This document shows, piece after piece, positions 61,497 to 64,000 of a stretch of DNA of 64,000 bases (positions within the stretch are counted from its first letter, which is position 1; every line of letters starts with the position of its first letter). The stretch is taken from contig NC_134026.1 of NCBI RefSeq assembly GCF_964204645.1, forward strand, positions 21,222,650 to 21,286,649, written 5' to 3'. The DNA comes from Tubulanus polymorphus. Its lineage: Eukaryota; Nemertea; Palaeonemertea; Tubulaniformes; Tubulanidae. Both the position numbers and the translations under genes were made by a program. Under the pieces are notes generated by a model. It made no database searches. It was not told the origin of the DNA and saw nothing but the letters and a program-made list of their open reading frames with translations.

Positions 61497-64000
61497 GACG
61501 CTAAATTCTAAATGCGGTTCAGTTCGGTGGGGTAATTTTTTATGATATACACTAAATTCGAAATGCAGTTTAGTTGTCATTTTTGTGATATACGCTAAAT
61601 TCTAAATACATTTTAGTTCGGTGAGGTCACATTTGTGATATACACTAAATTCGAAATGCAGTTTAGTTCGGTGAGGTCATTTTTGTGATATACGCTAAAT
61701 TCTAAATGCATTTTAGTTTGGTGAGGTCATTTTTGTGATATACACTAAATTCTTAATGCAGTTTAGTTCGGTGAGGTCATTTTTGTGATATACGCTAAAT
61801 TCTAAATACATTTTAGTTCGGTGAGGTAATTTTTGTGATATACACTAAATTCGAAATGCAGTTTAGTTCGGTGGGGTCATTTTTGTGATATACGCTAAAT
61901 TCTAAATACATTTTAGTTCGGTGAGGTCATTTTTGTGATATACACTAAATTCTAAATGCAGTTTAGTTCGGTGAGGTCATTTTTGTGATATACGCTAAAT
62001 TCTAAATACATTTTAGTTCGGTAAGGTAATTTTTGTGATATACACTAAATTCGAAATGCAGTTTAGTTCGGTGGGGTCATTTTTGTGATATACGCTAAAT
62101 TCTAAATACATTTTAGTTCGGTGAGGTCATTTTTGTGATATACACTAAATTCTAAATGCAGTTTAGTTCGGTGAGGTAATTTTTGTGATATACACTAAAT
62201 TCGAAATGCAGTTTAGTTCGGTGAGGTCATTTTTGTGATATACGCTAAATTCTAAATACATTTAAGTTCGGCGAGGTAATTTTTGTGATATACACTAAAT
62301 TCGAAATGCAGTTTAGTTCGGTGGGGTCATTTTTGTGATATACGCTAAATTCTAAATGCAGTTTAGTTCAGTGAGGTCATTTTTGTGATATACGCTTAAT
62401 TCTAAATACATTTTAGTTCGGTGAGGTCATTTTTGTGATATACACTAAATTCGAAATGCAGTTTAGTTCGGTGAGGTCATTTTTGTGATATACGCTAAAT
62501 TCTAAATACATTTTAGTTCGGCGAGGTAATTTTTGTGATATACACTAAATTCGAAATGCAGTTTAGTTCGGTGGGGTCATTTTTGTGATATACGCTAAAT
62601 TCTAAATACATTTTAGTTCGGTGAGGTCATTTTTGTGATATACACTAAATTCTAAATACATTTTAGTTCGGTGAGGTAATTTTTGTGATATACACTAAAT
62701 TCGAAATGCAGTTTAGTTCGGTGGGGTCATTTTTGTGATATACGCTAAATTCTAAATACATTTTAGTTCGGTGAGGTCATTTTTGTGATATACACTAAAT
62801 TCTAAATGCAGTTTAGTTCGGTGAGGTCATTTTTGTGATATACACTAAATTCTAAATGCAGTTTAGTTCGGTGAGGTCATTTTTGTGATATACGCTAAAT
62901 TCTAAATACATTTTAGTTCGGTGGGGTCATTTTTGTGATATACACTAAATTCTAAATGCAGTTTAGTTCGGTGAGGTCATTTTTGTGATATACGCTAAAT
63001 TCTAAATGCAGTTTAGTTCGGTGGGGTCATTTTTGTGATATACGCTAAATTCTAAATGCAGTTTAGTTCGGTGGGGTCATTTTTGTGATATACGCTAAAT
63101 TCTAAATACATTTTAGTTCGGTGAGGTCATTTTTGTGATATACACTAAATTCTAAATGCAGTTTAGTTCGGTGAGGTCATTTTTGTGATATACGCTAAAT
63201 TCTAAATACATTTTAGTTCGGTGAGGTAATTTTTGTGATATACACTAAATTCGAAATGCAGTTTAGTTCGGTGAGGTCATTTTTGTGATATACGCTAAAT
63301 TCTAAATACATTTTAGTTCGGCGAGGTAATTTTTGTGATATACACTAAATTCGAAATGCAGTTTAGTTCGGTGGGGTCATTTTTGTGATATACGCTAAAT
63401 TCTAAATACATTTTAGTTCGGTGAGGTCATTTTTGTGATATACACTAAATTCTAAATGCAGTTTAGTTCGGTGAGGTAATTTTTGTGATATACACTAAAT
63501 TCGAAATGCAGTTTAGTTCGGTGAGGTCATTTTTGTGATATACGCTAAATTCTAAATACATTTTAGTTCGGCGAGGTAATTTTTGTGATATACACTAAAT
63601 TCGAAATGCAGTTTAGTTCGGTGGGGTCATTTTTGTGATATACGCTAAATTCTAAATGCAGTTTAGTTCGGTGAGGTCATTTTTGTGATATACGCTAAAT
63701 TCTAAATACATTTTAGTTCGGTGAGGTCATTTTTGTGATATACACTAAATTCTAAATGCAGTTTAGTTCGGTGAGGTCATTTTTGTGATATACGCTAAAT
63801 TCTAAATACATTTTAGTTCGGCGAGGTAATTTTTGTGATATACACTAAATTCGAAATGCAGTTTAGTTCGGTGGGGTCATTTTTGTGATATACGCTAAAT
63901 TCTAAATACATTTTAGTTCGGTGAGGTCATTTTTGTGATATACACTAAATTCTAAATACATTTTAGTTCGGTGAGGTAATTTTTGTGATATACACTAAAT
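61497..64000. repeat. 50-bp satellite array, continues past the window
   Basis: About 50 copies of a 50-bp unit of the form GTGATATACACTAAATTCTA-AATGCAGTTTAGTTCGGTGA-GGTCATTTTT. Two main types alternate: TACACTAAATTC..AATGCAGTTTAG and TACGCTAAATTC..AATACATTTTAG, so a 100-bp dimer is the larger period, with local departures. Each unit contains the inverted pair CTAAA/TTTAG. No coding frame. Confidence 0.97.

Overview
This is a window of an animal nuclear genome: AT-rich, intron-dense and full of small inverted-repeat transposons, tRNA-derived SINEs and tandem repeats. The coding content (a protostome-type DMSR/sex-peptide-receptor-like GPCR, and MCMBP, B3GLCT and GLOD4 orthologues with conserved intron-rich structures) fits a lophotrochozoan invertebrate such as a mollusc, brachiopod or annelid. 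The species cannot be fixed from the sequence.

Layout. 1-8.9 kb: no convincing gene; a SINE, several foldback elements and a possible 5' non-coding exon of the next gene. 8.98-10.26 kb (+): single-exon neuropeptide GPCR. 10.3-18.4 kb: gene-poor, with TA microsatellites, a SINE pair and several MITEs, one nested inside another with a clean 8-bp target duplication. 18.4-30.15 kb (-): complete MCMBP gene, 15 coding exons rebuilt exon by exon (636 aa); its intron 4 looks like a minor-spliceosome AT-AC intron. 30.3-33.1 kb: a repeat element holding nine ~190-bp tandem units, lying between two head-to-head genes. 33.17-38.85 kb (+): complete B3GLCT gene, 14 coding exons (469 aa), ending in an HDEL ER-retrieval signal. 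42.68-46.49 kb (-): complete GLOD4 gene, 10 exons (294 aa), convergent with B3GLCT.

47.17-50.9 kb is an extremely AT-rich foreign-looking island. Two ~1.1-kb inverted arms built of a 24-bp tandem repeat flank a ~0.6-kb core. Small Lys/Asn-rich ORFs (a one-helix membrane protein, a C2H2 finger protein and, outside the right arm, a 216-aa protein with a Cys/His cluster) resemble genes of large DNA viruses or virus-like transposons rather than host genes. A TTAA-flanked palindromic MITE adjoins it. 51.7-53.9 kb (+): a four-coding-exon gene for a von Willebrand A-domain protein with a clear TATA/initiator promoter. 55.5-57.2 kb: a 1.74-kb foldback element. 59.3 kb (+): first coding exon of a zinc-ribbon protein whose remainder is not identified in the window. 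61.5-64.0 kb: a 50-bp satellite running off the end.

The genes do not form a pathway. MCMBP acts on the replicative MCM helicase, B3GLCT glucosylates O-fucosylated thrombospondin repeats in the ER, and GLOD4 is a glyoxalase-fold protein. Their arrangement (divergent MCMBP/B3GLCT, convergent B3GLCT/GLOD4) may mean shared promoter and terminator space. The most novel-looking content is the AT-rich palindromic island, followed by the AT-AC intron and the repeat-filled divergent promoter.
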